Positions 15,185-23,966 of a stretch of DNA of 64,000 nt are shown piece by piece. The DNA lies in contig CAJTDD010000004.1 in assembly GCA_910574885.1 (NCBI GenBank), forward strand, positions 62,001 through 126,000, given 5' to 3'. The notes under the pieces are model-generated. The model was not told where the DNA came from and made no database searches. It was given only the letters and a program-made list of their open reading frames with translations. The DNA is from Lachnospiraceae bacterium. Lineage in GTDB: Bacteria > Bacillota > Clostridia > Lachnospirales > Lachnospiraceae. Position numbers and translations under genes: made by a program. Numbering within the stretch: position 1 is the first letter of the stretch; the number at the start of each line of letters is the position of its first letter.

Positions 15185-15350
15185 CTAGTGTGCTGTCTGC
15201 ATTATATTCAGTCAAACCTCCTTGTCTATTCGCCCATCTGCCGCGTTGGATTTTCTAGCCGTAGCCACCGCTACGCCCTTGAAAATCCGCCTTGCAGATG
15301 AACGAATATCCTGCGGAGTTCCGCCAGATATAATACAGACAGCACACTAG
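15185..15350. mobile_element. 166-bp MITE-like palindromic element
   Basis: The ends are inverted copies of CTAGTGTGCTGTCTG plus ATTATAT (23 bp, one mismatch). Nested inside are further matching pairs: TATTCG/CGAATA, CATCTGC/GCAGATG, GGATTTTC/GAAAATCC and CGTAGC/GCTACG around a CACC loop. The whole element can fold into one long hairpin. It has no transposase gene. It lies between yhaM and rlmD, and an open frame that starts right after yhaM (15,459, no ribosome binding site) runs into it. It is either a miniature transposon or a large repeat RNA. Confidence 0.65.
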
Positions 15351-15469
15351 CATCTTCAACATCCATTTTGCCGTCCTCGGCAAAGTCAAAATTACCCTCG
15401 GCAGGCAAAGAACCACTCGCAGCTTCTATCTGCTCCTTTTGCCCGCCAAGGGTTATCACTTAAAAACTT

Positions 15470-16417
15470 CTATATCCCCATAGTCGTCTTCCTCAAATTC
15501 GACTCAAATAACCGGTTATACCCCAGCCATTCATTACTGTTCTTATCCTTAAAAATCTCCGTCAGCGTCTGCATTTTTGCATCCGCACAGTCTGCAAAAT
15601 TAAGTGCAAGCGCCTCCGCAAGGGCCGGTTTCTTCGGCGACCCATACTCCAGCTCCCCGTGATGCGCCACGATACAATGCTTCAGCTCACTTGCCAGCCG
15701 CTTAGGGAATCCCGGTATCGACCTTACCGCCTCACTTATCATCTCCACACCAATTACGATATGCCCTAAAAGCTGCCCGTCGTCCGTATAATCGTTCTCC
15801 GGAAAGGGAGACAATTCCCTGACCTTGCCGATATCATGGCAGATTGCCGCTGCGCACAGCAAATCCCCGTTCAGTATCGGGTAAGCTCCCGCCATATATT
15901 CACAGAATTTCACCACGCTCAAAGTATGCTCCAAGAGTCCTCCCGAAAACCCGTGATGAACGGTCTTCGCCGCCGAATGTGCCTTGAACCGCCGGATGAA
16001 CGCCTCGTCTTTCACAAAATAAAATTCTATCAGCTGCCTCAGATAAGCATTCCCAATCTTTCCCACATATCCCATCAGTTCCCGGTACATCTGCTCCGTA
16101 TTCTTATCGCTAGTAGGCAGATAATCCGCCATTACATACTCTTCTTCCTGCGCCTTGCGAATCTGCTTAATATTCAACTGTAGATTATTGTTGTAATTGA
16201 TTACCTCACCGTACACTTCGATGAAATCCATCTCCTCATAATCTGCAATCCCGCCGGAATTCGGATCCCATACCTTCCCATCCAAGACTCCCGTCTTATC
16301 CTGAAGAATCAGATTGTCATATGGTTTCCCGTTCCTCGTCTCCGCCGAACGCTTTCCCTTGCATAAATAAATGTTCCTGATTGTCTCACCCTCACGAAGA
16401 GTATTGATATATCTCAT
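15470..16417 (-). CDS. yhaM: YhaM-type 3'-5' exoribonuclease (OB-fold plus HD domain)
   Basis: From the ATG at 16,417 (MRYINTLREGETI), after AAGAGGCAGAAAA, the product is 315 residues. The first 100 residues form an OB-fold nucleic acid domain (IYLCKGKRSAETRNGKPYDNL). An HD phosphohydrolase domain follows with HGFSGGLLEHTLSV, the metal-binding CHDIGK and HCIVAHHGELEYG. This arrangement and length match YhaM, an exonuclease active on RNA and single-stranded DNA. It is transcribed toward the MITE and rlmD and stands apart from the HtrA-like gene upstream. Confidence 0.9.
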   Translation of the reverse strand: MRYINTLREGETIRNIYLCKGKRSAETRNGKPYDNLILQDKTGVLDGKVWDPNSGGIADYEEMDFIEVYGEVINYNNNLQLNIKQIRKAQEEEYVMADYLPTSDKNTEQMYRELMGYVGKIGNAYLRQLIEFYFVKDEAFIRRFKAHSAAKTVHHGFSGGLLEHTLSVVKFCEYMAGAYPILNGDLLCAAAICHDIGKVRELSPFPENDYTDDGQLLGHIVIGVEMISEAVRSIPGFPKRLASELKHCIVAHHGELEYGSPKKPALAEALALNFADCADAKMQTLTEIFKDKNSNEWLGYNRLFESNLRKTTMGI

Positions 16418-16582
16418 TTTTCTGCCTCTTTTCATTCTGTCTTATTGATTGTCTATTTATCGTCTTCTATTTTTCAGCCCGTATGCCGGTATCTTTCATC
16501 CCACATGCCCCTACTCCCACCATTTTGCAGGTGCGTCAGGCCCGTACTGTCCTCAACCCAGGTTTTCCGTAAAACTCTCCCT

Positions 16583-17884
16583 CTACATCTCCTTGCTCCC
16601 GACCACCACCTTAAAATCAATATCCACATATCCGTCAGCGCCCTGGCGCTGCCCCTTGAGCACGACCTCACTTCCAGCCTTCTTCCCCATCAGCGTCCCA
16701 TGGTAAATCCCGTAAGACCCAATCTCCACGCCGTCCATGCTGGTAATCACATCGCCATTCTGGATTCCCGCCGCCATCGCCGGGGAATCAGCATCCACAT
16801 TCTTCACATACAATCCCTTGGGGATTCCCTGCTCCTCAATCTCCTGCGTAACATCCACCCCCCAGATTCCGATATACGGGACGCCCTGCCCGTTGGAAAG
16901 GAATTCTATCACATCCTTCACATCCGTAATCCCGTAACCGATAATCAGCTCCGTGCTGTCTTCCTCCGCTGCGCTCTGGTCAATCAGGGCAATAATCTCC
17001 CCTTTCAGATTCACGATAAAGCCGCTTCCGTTCTTGGAGCCGGCAATATCCGTGTTAATCAGCCGGTACTGCCCGTCAGCCGAATCCCGGACATTCTTTC
17101 CTGATGCAATGGAACCGAAGCCCATTGCCCCCGCGTACCCAAACGGTTTGCCAAGCACAATCGCAATATCCCCCTTGGACACGGCGTTAGAACTGCCAAG
17201 AACCGCCATATCAATCTGCGCCCATGTAGAATCCTGAATATCGGAACGATTTACGGCATAGATTCCGAACCCCAGATTCCCGTCGCTCTTTTTCAGCGCC
17301 GCCGGATACGCCTGGCCATTGTTAAATACAACCTTTAATTCCTTCGCATCCTTTGCCACCGAAGATTTACCCAGAATCAAAAGCTCCCGCCCGTTATCCG
17401 CCACAATCAGGCCGGACACGCTGTTCTTATAGTCCTTCGATTCCTCCGTCCAGTCCTTCTCCTGCGACACGCCCGCAATCTCCACCACAGACCGGTTCGC
17501 CTTAACGCCGATGGCCGTCAGGGATTGCTGCATCTGCCGGTAACTGTCCGCGTCCAGCGGCTGCTGTACTACCGCCTCCTCCGGCTGCGGCGGCTCTTCC
17601 TCCTCTTTCTCCTCCGGTTCTTCCTCCGCCGGAATCGTGACCTCCTTTGGATCATCCTGAAAAATGCTGTCCATCGCCGGCTTTAGCGCGCTGAAACTAA
17701 AGCAGGCAAATACGCCGAATATCAGGCCCCGGCCTGCCATCCGGAAAAATCCTTTCCTCTCGCCTCTGCGGTCTCTCTTGATCGTCTCCTGCAAAAAAGA
17801 ATACTCTTTAAGCCCCTCCTCAGATTCATCCTTTATCGTTTCCTGTGGATGTAATGCTTCCCTTGGATCTTTCTGCTCTTCCAT
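16583..17884 (-). CDS. Degenerate HtrA/DegP-like membrane protein with PDZ domain
   Basis: The order is: cytoplasmic acidic N-terminus, one membrane helix (GRGLIFGVFACFSFSALKP), an acidic Glu/Pro linker, a trypsin-like domain and a C-terminal PDZ domain (GLYVKNVDADSPAMAAGIQNGDVITSMDG). This is the HtrA layout. However, the catalytic positions are lost: the TNNHV histidine block reads ILGKSSVA, the Asp block reads DGNLGFGIYAV, and GNSGGP reads KNGSGFI. It is probably an inactive pseudoprotease that senses or scaffolds in the cell envelope. I chose the ATG at 17,884; a start at 17,908 is also possible. A good promoter lies upstream, divergent from mutS2. Confidence 0.75.
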   Translation of the reverse strand: MEEQKDPREALHPQETIKDESEEGLKEYSFLQETIKRDRRGERKGFFRMAGRGLIFGVFACFSFSALKPAMDSIFQDDPKEVTIPAEEEPEEKEEEEPPQPEEAVVQQPLDADSYRQMQQSLTAIGVKANRSVVEIAGVSQEKDWTEESKDYKNSVSGLIVADNGRELLILGKSSVAKDAKELKVVFNNGQAYPAALKKSDGNLGFGIYAVNRSDIQDSTWAQIDMAVLGSSNAVSKGDIAIVLGKPFGYAGAMGFGSIASGKNVRDSADGQYRLINTDIAGSKNGSGFIVNLKGEIIALIDQSAAEEDSTELIIGYGITDVKDVIEFLSNGQGVPYIGIWGVDVTQEIEEQGIPKGLYVKNVDADSPAMAAGIQNGDVITSMDGVEIGSYGIYHGTLMGKKAGSEVVLKGQRQGADGYVDIDFKVVVGSKEM

Positions 17885-17992
17885 AGACCCGCCCTTCTCC
17901 TTTTCCATTCCTTATGGTCCGTCCGGGCATCCGGCGCGGTCCACTCGTCAGGACAACACACATAATACTCTAAAATACACCCTAGTAGATAT

Positions 17993-18021
17993 AGTATACT
18001 CCAAGAAAGACGATTGTTCAA
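17993..18021 (-). promoter_or_regulatory. Promoter of the HtrA-like gene
   Basis: On the minus strand TTGAAC, a 17-base spacer and TATACT match the sigma-A consensus well. It lies in the divergent gap with mutS2, about 110 bases before the start codon. Confidence 0.6.
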
Positions 18022-18076
18022 TATTTATCCTTCCCTTTATGGCGCAAATAGGTTAGAATAGTGCTAGGTGATGAAT

Positions 18077-20452
18077 ATGAATAAAAAAACATTGAACAAA
18101 TTGGAATACCATAAAGTAATCGAACTGCTCACAGAGCAGGCTTCTTCTTTCAGCGGTAAAGAACGGTGCAGGAAACTGCGCCCCATGACTTCTCTGCCGG
18201 ACATTAACACGGCGCAGCAGCAGACCGCGGCTGCATTTACCCGTATTGTCAAGAAAGGGCGTCTTTCCCTTAGCGGATGCAATCCGGTCAATGACTCCCT
18301 GAAACGCCTCGAGGTGGGCGCAGCCCTTGGAAGCGGGGAACTTCTGCGCATCTGCAAGCTCTTAGAAGCCGCCGGGCGCGCCAAAGCCTACGGAAGGCAC
18401 GACAATAGCGACGACGAGGAGGACTGCCTGGATTCATTTTTCCAACAGTTAGAGCCTTTAAGCATACTATCTGCGGAAATCCGCCGGTGCATCTTAGAAG
18501 AGGATGAAATAAGCGACGACGCAAGCCCAACATTGAAGCATATCCGCCGTTCTATCAGCCAAATGAATGATAAAGTCCATGGGACTCTGTCCGGCATGGT
18601 GAACGGCTCTCTGCGCACTTATTTGCAAGACCCCATCATAACCATGCGGGGCGACCGCTACTGTATCCCGGTGAAGGCAGAATACCGAAGCCAGGTGTCC
18701 GGCCTGATTCATGACCAGTCCTCTACCGGTTCCACACTGTTCATTGAACCGATGGCAGTGGTAAAACTGAATAATGACTTAAAAGAACTTTATGGGAAGG
18801 AACAGGAAGAGATTCAGGTCATCCTTGCCCGCCTTAGCGAAGAGACCGCACAGTATATCGAAGAAATCCATACGGATTACACCGTCCTTGGCGAACTGGA
18901 CTTTATTTTTGCCAGAGGAAGCCTTGCTCTTAATATGAACGCCTCTATGCCGGTCTTTAACACGGAAGGGCGTATCCGTATCCGGGAAGGAAGGCATCCG
19001 CTGTTAGATAAACGTCAGGTAGTCCCAATCACGGTCACTCTTGGGGATGAATTCGATCTTTTAATCGTGACCGGGCCCAACACAGGCGGAAAGACAGTCT
19101 CCCTAAAGACCGTGGGGTTATTTACCCTCATGGGGCAGGCGGGGCTTCACATCCCGGCGCTTGACCGTTCCGAACTTGCCGTGTTCGAGCAGGTCTATGC
19201 GGACATCGGGGATGAACAGAGCATTGAGCAGAGCCTCAGTACCTTTTCTTCCCACATGACGAATATCGTTTCCTTCCTTTCGCAGGTGAATGAGCGTTCC
19301 CTCGTCCTCTTCGACGAGCTTGGGGCCGGAACCGACCCCACGGAGGGCGCGGCCCTTGCTACGGCAATCTTGAGCTATCTGCATCAGCGGGGCATCCGTA
19401 CCATGGCGACCACCCACTACAGCGAGCTGAAGGTATACGCATTGTCCACACCCGGCGTTGAGAATGCCTGCTGTGAGTTCGACTTAGAGACACTTCGTCC
19501 CACTTACCGCCTGCTCCTTGGGATTCCCGGGAAGAGCAACGCATTTGCCATTGCGGGGAAACTGGGGCTTCCGGACTATATTATCGCAGAGGCGAAGACT
19601 CATCTGACCGAGCAGGACGAATCTTTTGAAGATCTGCTCACCGACCTTGAGACCAGCAAGCGGACAATCCAGAAAGAACAAGACGAGATTGCCGCCTACA
19701 AGCGGGAACTAGAACGGCTCAAGACAGAGGTCAGCAAAAAGCAGGAAAAATTAGAGGCTCAGAAAGAGCGGATTCTGCGTGAAGCCAACGAGAAGGCCCA
19801 CGCTATCTTAGCGGACGCCAAGGAGACAGCAGACGAGACACTGCGCAATTTCCGCAAGTTCGGCAAGGAGAACATTTCCGCGGCAGAGATGGAAAAGGAA
19901 CGGGAGCGGCTGCGCAAAAAGATGGCGTCCGTCGGCTCCAAACTGGCCATTGAAACACAGAAGCCAAAGAAACAGCACAAGCCTTCGGACTTTAAATTAG
20001 GAGAATCCGTCAAGGTATTGAGCATGAACCTGAACGGGTCTGTCATTGCCTTGCCTGATTCCAAGGGGAACGTCACCGTCCAGATGGGAATCCTGCGCTC
20101 CCAGGTCCACATTTCCGATTTGGAGATTATTGAGGAGACACCTTCCTACTCTGCAAAACAGATGCACAAGACCTCCAAGGGCAAGATGAAGATGGGCAAG
20201 TCCTTCTCAGTCAGCTCGGAGATTAACCTGCTGGGCAAGACGGTAGACGAGGCGATTGCGGAACTGGATAAATATCTGGACGACGCCGCCCTTGCCCACC
20301 TGTCCAATGTACGCGTCGTCCACGGCAAAGGAACCGGCGCGCTGCGCTCAGGCATCCATACCTACCTGAAACGCCAGAAGCACGTGAAGTCCTTCCGGCT
20401 GGGTGCATTCGGAGAAGGAGACGCAGGAGTGACAATCGTAGAACTGAAATAG
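18077..20452 (+). CDS. mutS2: MutS2 family ATPase/endonuclease
   Basis: The 791-residue protein has the MutS core and clamp, the ATPase Walker A GPNTGGKTVSLKT (about 333), Walker B with VLFDELGAGTDPTEG, a long Glu/Lys-rich coiled coil, a KOW-like segment and a C-terminal Smr nuclease domain (LLGKTVDEAIAELDKYL, VVHGKGTGALR). MutS2 suppresses recombination and acts on stalled or collided ribosomes. I place the start at ATG 18,077, five bases after AGGTGATG; a GTG at 18,068 is in frame. The two-component genes follow 16 bases downstream, probably in one operon. Confidence 0.95.
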   Translation: MNKKTLNKLEYHKVIELLTEQASSFSGKERCRKLRPMTSLPDINTAQQQTAAAFTRIVKKGRLSLSGCNPVNDSLKRLEVGAALGSGELLRICKLLEAAGRAKAYGRHDNSDDEEDCLDSFFQQLEPLSILSAEIRRCILEEDEISDDASPTLKHIRRSISQMNDKVHGTLSGMVNGSLRTYLQDPIITMRGDRYCIPVKAEYRSQVSGLIHDQSSTGSTLFIEPMAVVKLNNDLKELYGKEQEEIQVILARLSEETAQYIEEIHTDYTVLGELDFIFARGSLALNMNASMPVFNTEGRIRIREGRHPLLDKRQVVPITVTLGDEFDLLIVTGPNTGGKTVSLKTVGLFTLMGQAGLHIPALDRSELAVFEQVYADIGDEQSIEQSLSTFSSHMTNIVSFLSQVNERSLVLFDELGAGTDPTEGAALATAILSYLHQRGIRTMATTHYSELKVYALSTPGVENACCEFDLETLRPTYRLLLGIPGKSNAFAIAGKLGLPDYIIAEAKTHLTEQDESFEDLLTDLETSKRTIQKEQDEIAAYKRELERLKTEVSKKQEKLEAQKERILREANEKAHAILADAKETADETLRNFRKFGKENISAAEMEKERERLRKKMASVGSKLAIETQKPKKQHKPSDFKLGESVKVLSMNLNGSVIALPDSKGNVTVQMGILRSQVHISDLEIIEETPSYSAKQMHKTSKGKMKMGKSFSVSSEINLLGKTVDEAIAELDKYLDDAALAHLSNVRVVHGKGTGALRSGIHTYLKRQKHVKSFRLGAFGEGDAGVTIVELK

Positions 20453-20468
20453 CTAGGAGATATCATAA

Positions 20469-21173
20469 ATGGTAAATAAACAGAAAATTTTAATCGTTGA
20501 CGATGACGAGAACATCGCCGAACTAATTTCCCTGTATCTGACCAAAGAATGTTTTGACACAATGATGGTACACGACGGGGAAAAGGCTCTGATTGCCCAC
20601 GATACTTACCAGCCCAACCTGATACTGTTAGACCTGATGCTTCCCGGCATCGACGGCTATCAGGTATGCCGGGAGCTTAGGACTCGGTCAAATGTGCCGA
20701 TCATTATGCTGTCGGCAAAAGGCGAAGTCTTCGATAAGGTGTTAGGGCTTGAGCTGGGCGCCGACGACTACATCATGAAGCCTTTTGATTCCAAGGAAAT
20801 GGTCGCCCGGGTGAAGGCTGTCCTGCGCCGCTACCAGACAGCGCCTAAGCAGGAGGAAGACCCGGAGAATAAGGGAAAATGCGTGGACTATCCGGGCATT
20901 TCCATTAACCTTACGAATTATTCCGTACTGGTGGACAACGTTCAGGTAGATATGCCCCCTAAGGAACTGGAGCTTTTGTATTTCCTCGCCGCCTCCCCCA
21001 ATCAGGTATTTACAAGGGAGCAGCTTTTGGATCAAATCTGGGGGTATGAATATATCGGAGACACCCGCACGGTGGACGTCCATATCAAGCGGCTCCGGGA
21101 GAAAATCAAAGACCATAGCTCCTGGGGGCTTAGCACAGTCTGGGGAATTGGCTACAAGTTTGAAGTGAAGTAG
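20469..21173 (+). CDS. OmpR-family response regulator
   Basis: The 234-residue protein has a receiver domain (ILIVDDDENIAELI, phosphoacceptor Asp55 in LILLDLMLPG, Lys in the YIMKPF motif) and an OmpR/PhoB winged-helix domain (LLYFLAASPNQVFTREQLL, TRTVDVHIKRLREKI). It starts after AGGAGATATCATAA, 16 bases after mutS2, and is followed 32 bases later by its sensor kinase. The combination resembles PhoP/VicR-type systems for envelope or phosphate signals; the stimulus is unknown. Confidence 0.92.
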   Translation: MVNKQKILIVDDDENIAELISLYLTKECFDTMMVHDGEKALIAHDTYQPNLILLDLMLPGIDGYQVCRELRTRSNVPIIMLSAKGEVFDKVLGLELGADDYIMKPFDSKEMVARVKAVLRRYQTAPKQEEDPENKGKCVDYPGISINLTNYSVLVDNVQVDMPPKELELLYFLAASPNQVFTREQLLDQIWGYEYIGDTRTVDVHIKRLREKIKDHSSWGLSTVWGIGYKFEVK

Positions 21174-21205
21174 AACAAACGATACCATAAGGAGCGGCGG
21201 ATTAC

Positions 21206-22612
21206 ATGCGCAGTACATTATACCTAAAATTTGTTATCATATACGTCATCTTCGGATTCCTCAACATCTTTATCGTGGCTACCCTGACGTTTAGCCTGAC
21301 GGAAAGCCCGTTGGAATCCGAGATGGCAACCTCCCTGTACCGGGAGGCGAATCTCGTTGCCAGCCGGTATCTCCCCTCCTATTTTTCGGAAGAGATTGAC
21401 GCCTCGGAGGTACACTTGCAGCTATCCGGCATTGAGATTCAGCTAGAAGCCGCCGTGTGGTTCGTGGACAAGGACGGCGGCGTCATATCCTCTGCCGTGT
21501 CTAATGATTACCCTTCTGCCCCCCGTCAGATTGAAGGCTTTGACCCCATGGAAAGCGGGGGGAGCCAGTACCAGACAGGCGGCTATCACGGATATTTTGA
21601 GGAGGATGTCATTACGGTCATTGCGCCTGTGGTCTTCGGGTATTCTCCCAAAGGATATCTGCTGATTCACAAGTATATTTCCGATTCCCGTAATTCCCAG
21701 AAAATCCTTCTCCGGGCGGCAGTCATCACGGTATTTGTTATCTATCTCCTTTCCTTCATGGTACTTCTTGCCTTCCAGTATTTCGTGTACCTGCCGCTGC
21801 GCAAGATTACGGAGGCTGCGACACAGTATGCTTCCGGCAATCTGGACTACGAGATTCCTGTGAACACGGAGGATGAGATGGGGTATCTGTCCGCCTCCCT
21901 GAATTATATGTCCTCCCAGCTTAGGGATATGGAGGATTACCAGAAAAAATTTGTGGCAAATGTCTCCCATGATTTCCGTTCCCCCCTGACTTCCATCAAG
22001 GGGTACGTAGAGGCGATGGCAGACGGAACCATACCGCCGGAACTTCATGAAAAGTACCTGAAGATTATCCTCTTTGAGACAGAGCGGCTTACGGATCTTA
22101 CTCAGGATCTCCTGACCCTGAATGAATTTGACACGAAAAACATGCTGTTGAATAAAGAAGTGTTTGATATCCATGAAATGATCAAGAATGTGGCGGCTTC
22201 TTTCGAGGGGACTTGCACGCAGAAAAAGATTTCCATCGAAGTCATTTTTCCGCCGAAAAAGCTGACCGTCAACGGAGATAAACGTAAGATTCAGCAAGTC
22301 CTGTACAATCTTCTGGACAATGCCATCAAATTCAGCGATTCGGATTCGGTCGTCACCATTGAGACGACGGAGCGGGGAGAGAAAATATATACCTCCGTCA
22401 AGGATGACGGTATCGGGATACCAAGGACCTCCCTCAATAAGATATGGGAGCGTTTCTATAAGTCCGACCTCTCCCGCGGGAAGGATAAGAAAGGAACCGG
22501 GCTGGGGCTTGCCATCGTCAAGGAGGCAATCCAGGCACACGGTGAGAACATCAGCGTGGTCAGTACAGAGGGAGTCGGGACGGAGTTCATCTTCTCCCTC
22601 CCCAAAGGGTAA
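21206..22612 (+). CDS. Sensor histidine kinase, partner of the upstream regulator
   Basis: The 468-residue protein has an N-terminal membrane helix (IIYVIFGFLNIFIVATL), an extracytoplasmic sensor of about 140 residues, a second helix (VFVIYLLSFMVLLAFQYFV), a HAMP linker, the HisKA box FVANVSHDFRSPLTSIKG (His near 255), and the HATPase_c domain with N, G1 (DDGIGIP) and G2 (GTGLGLAIVKEA) boxes. It starts after AAGGAGCGGCGGATTAC. It should autophosphorylate and pass phosphate to the regulator before it. The gene ends at a GC-rich hairpin facing the convergent amidase gene. Confidence 0.92.
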   Translation: MRSTLYLKFVIIYVIFGFLNIFIVATLTFSLTESPLESEMATSLYREANLVASRYLPSYFSEEIDASEVHLQLSGIEIQLEAAVWFVDKDGGVISSAVSNDYPSAPRQIEGFDPMESGGSQYQTGGYHGYFEEDVITVIAPVVFGYSPKGYLLIHKYISDSRNSQKILLRAAVITVFVIYLLSFMVLLAFQYFVYLPLRKITEAATQYASGNLDYEIPVNTEDEMGYLSASLNYMSSQLRDMEDYQKKFVANVSHDFRSPLTSIKGYVEAMADGTIPPELHEKYLKIILFETERLTDLTQDLLTLNEFDTKNMLLNKEVFDIHEMIKNVAASFEGTCTQKKISIEVIFPPKKLTVNGDKRKIQQVLYNLLDNAIKFSDSDSVVTIETTERGEKIYTSVKDDGIGIPRTSLNKIWERFYKSDLSRGKDKKGTGLGLAIVKEAIQAHGENISVVSTEGVGTEFIFSLPKG

Positions 22613-22622
22613 TGGGGCGGCA

Positions 22623-22648
22623 ATACGGGGCTGCCCCCCCCCCCGTAT
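22623..22648. terminator. Hairpin with an 11-C tract between convergent genes
   Basis: ATACGGGG and CCCCGTAT are inverted repeats; the 3' arm is part of a run of 11 cytosines (22,634-22,644). There is no T-tail, so it may be a weak bidirectional terminator. The homopolymer is prone to length changes. Confidence 0.4.
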
Positions 22649-22673
22649 CACCGGTGTACTGACATTTGGGACT

Positions 22674-23435
22674 CTATTTCACAATTACGGTGGGGAATCC
22701 GGCCTGTTTCAGGCGCTGTTCCATATCCACCGCATCATCCATATCGTCAAAATTTCCCACCTGGACCCGGAGGTAAGGACCCGAATCGTCGATATATGCC
22801 GGGAACCCTTCCTCCAATAATTCGTTCAGCAGCCGTTCCGCATATCTCCGGTTGCGGAATGCGCCTACCTGGACGCGGTAATCCTCATCCTTGACGATTC
22901 CCTGTGAATCCAGTGTGTCTAACACGCCCGCCGCGATTGCCTGGGCGATATCCTGGAAATTTTCATCGAACAACTGGTTATCCACTTCTGAATTGATGAA
23001 TCCGGCTTCCACCAACAGCGCCGGCATGTTCGTCCTTCTAAGTACTACCAGATTGGGACGCTCTTTCACGCCAAGATTCACGAATCCCACAGCCTCTAAC
23101 TGGTCGTTAATGTCCTGCGCCATCTGGTATTTCAGGCCTGACAGGTCGTAAATCAATGTCTCGACCCCTGACACTTCATTGTCTGTGGGAAATGAGTTCC
23201 TGTGGATTGACAGGAACAAGTCTGCCCCCGACTGGTTCGCTTCCATAGCTTTTTGTAAGGGTGTCTCGAATACGTCCGTCGTTCTCGTATACTCTACGTC
23301 AATTCCATGGTTCTGGAGGATTTCTCCCACGGCAAGGGCCAGGCGCAGGGCGTCGTCCTTCTCCTGACGGCCATTATACACGGCTCCAGGGTCACTCCCC
23401 CCGTGGCCTGCGTCCAAAATAATTGAATAAGCCAT
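22674..23435 (-). CDS. N-acetylmuramoyl-L-alanine amidase with SPOR domain
   Basis: The 253-residue protein is an Amidase_3 enzyme: DAGHGGSDPGAV holds the first zinc histidine, ADLFLSIHRN the second, and PALLVEAGFI the catalytic glutamate. The C-terminal 75 residues form a SPOR domain (YRVQVGAFRNRRYAERLL, LRVQVGNFDD), which binds denuded glycan strands. There is no signal peptide, as in CwlC-type enzymes that lyse the mother cell during sporulation, so that role is likely. It cleaves the amide between muramic acid and the stem peptide. Confidence 0.9.
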   Translation of the reverse strand: MAYSIILDAGHGGSDPGAVYNGRQEKDDALRLALAVGEILQNHGIDVEYTRTTDVFETPLQKAMEANQSGADLFLSIHRNSFPTDNEVSGVETLIYDLSGLKYQMAQDINDQLEAVGFVNLGVKERPNLVVLRRTNMPALLVEAGFINSEVDNQLFDENFQDIAQAIAAGVLDTLDSQGIVKDEDYRVQVGAFRNRRYAERLLNELLEEGFPAYIDDSGPYLRVQVGNFDDMDDAVDMEQRLKQAGFPTVIVK

Positions 23436-23512
23436 ACTCTTACTCCTATATTTTTTTGTACTATAGTATGCAAAAAGACAGGATGTTGTGTATCCTGCCT
23501 TTTGAAATGTAC

Positions 23513-23962
23513 TTATTCTTTCTCTGACTCCACGATTGCGACCGTGGTATCTCCCTTCTGCGCCTGCTCAAGGACAGCCGTCGCAAGCCTGACAAAATTC
23601 CCTCCCGAGGTGCTTGCACCGCTCACCGCATCGATATCGCCAGCTCCTTGGTTTTCAAGAAGCTGCGCCGCATATTCCCTTGTGTACTTATTCGGATAGG
23701 TTCCCTGTACCCTATTCATATTCTTCATATAAGCGATATCCCAGGATTTGATAAAACCGCTTGCATTCTCCGCATTGTACTCCACGGACACAATCTTATC
23801 CTCCATCACGCAGATGGTCACATACTCCTTCCATCCATGGCTGTAATCCGACATCTGCGCAGTATAATATCCGTCCTTCAGCCTCTCCTCTTTCTTGCAG
23901 GAAACCACGAAAAGCCCGGTACACATACACAATAACAGAATCCATATCCTCTTCTTCCACAT
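23513..23962 (-). CDS. Lipoprotein with FMN-binding domain
   Basis: The 149-residue protein starts with a lipoprotein signal (MWKKRIWILLLCMCTGLFVV with the lipidated Cys at about 22). The rest is an FMN_bind domain ending DIDAVSGASTSGGNF, where the Ser/Thr after SGA is the site of covalent FMN attachment by an ApbE-type flavin transferase. It is an extracytoplasmic flavoprotein, probably for electron transfer. The gene begins four bases after the chemoreceptor gene upstream, so the two are co-transcribed. Confidence 0.85.
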   Translation of the reverse strand: MWKKRIWILLLCMCTGLFVVSCKKEERLKDGYYTAQMSDYSHGWKEYVTICVMEDKIVSVEYNAENASGFIKSWDIAYMKNMNRVQGTYPNKYTREYAAQLLENQGAGDIDAVSGASTSGGNFVRLATAVLEQAQKGDTTVAIVESEKE

Positions 23963-23966
23963 GACG

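Noticed and set aside
15271..15459. Small minus-strand frame after yhaM with a dockerin-like GNFDFAEDGKMDVEDA segment
   Set aside because: It begins with GTG without a ribosome binding site and ends inside the MITE, so it looks like a remnant or a chance frame.
21443..22651. Long minus-strand frame of about 400 residues opposite the histidine kinase
   Set aside because: It is the mirror of a well-supported kinase gene on the plus strand and shows no recognised domain.
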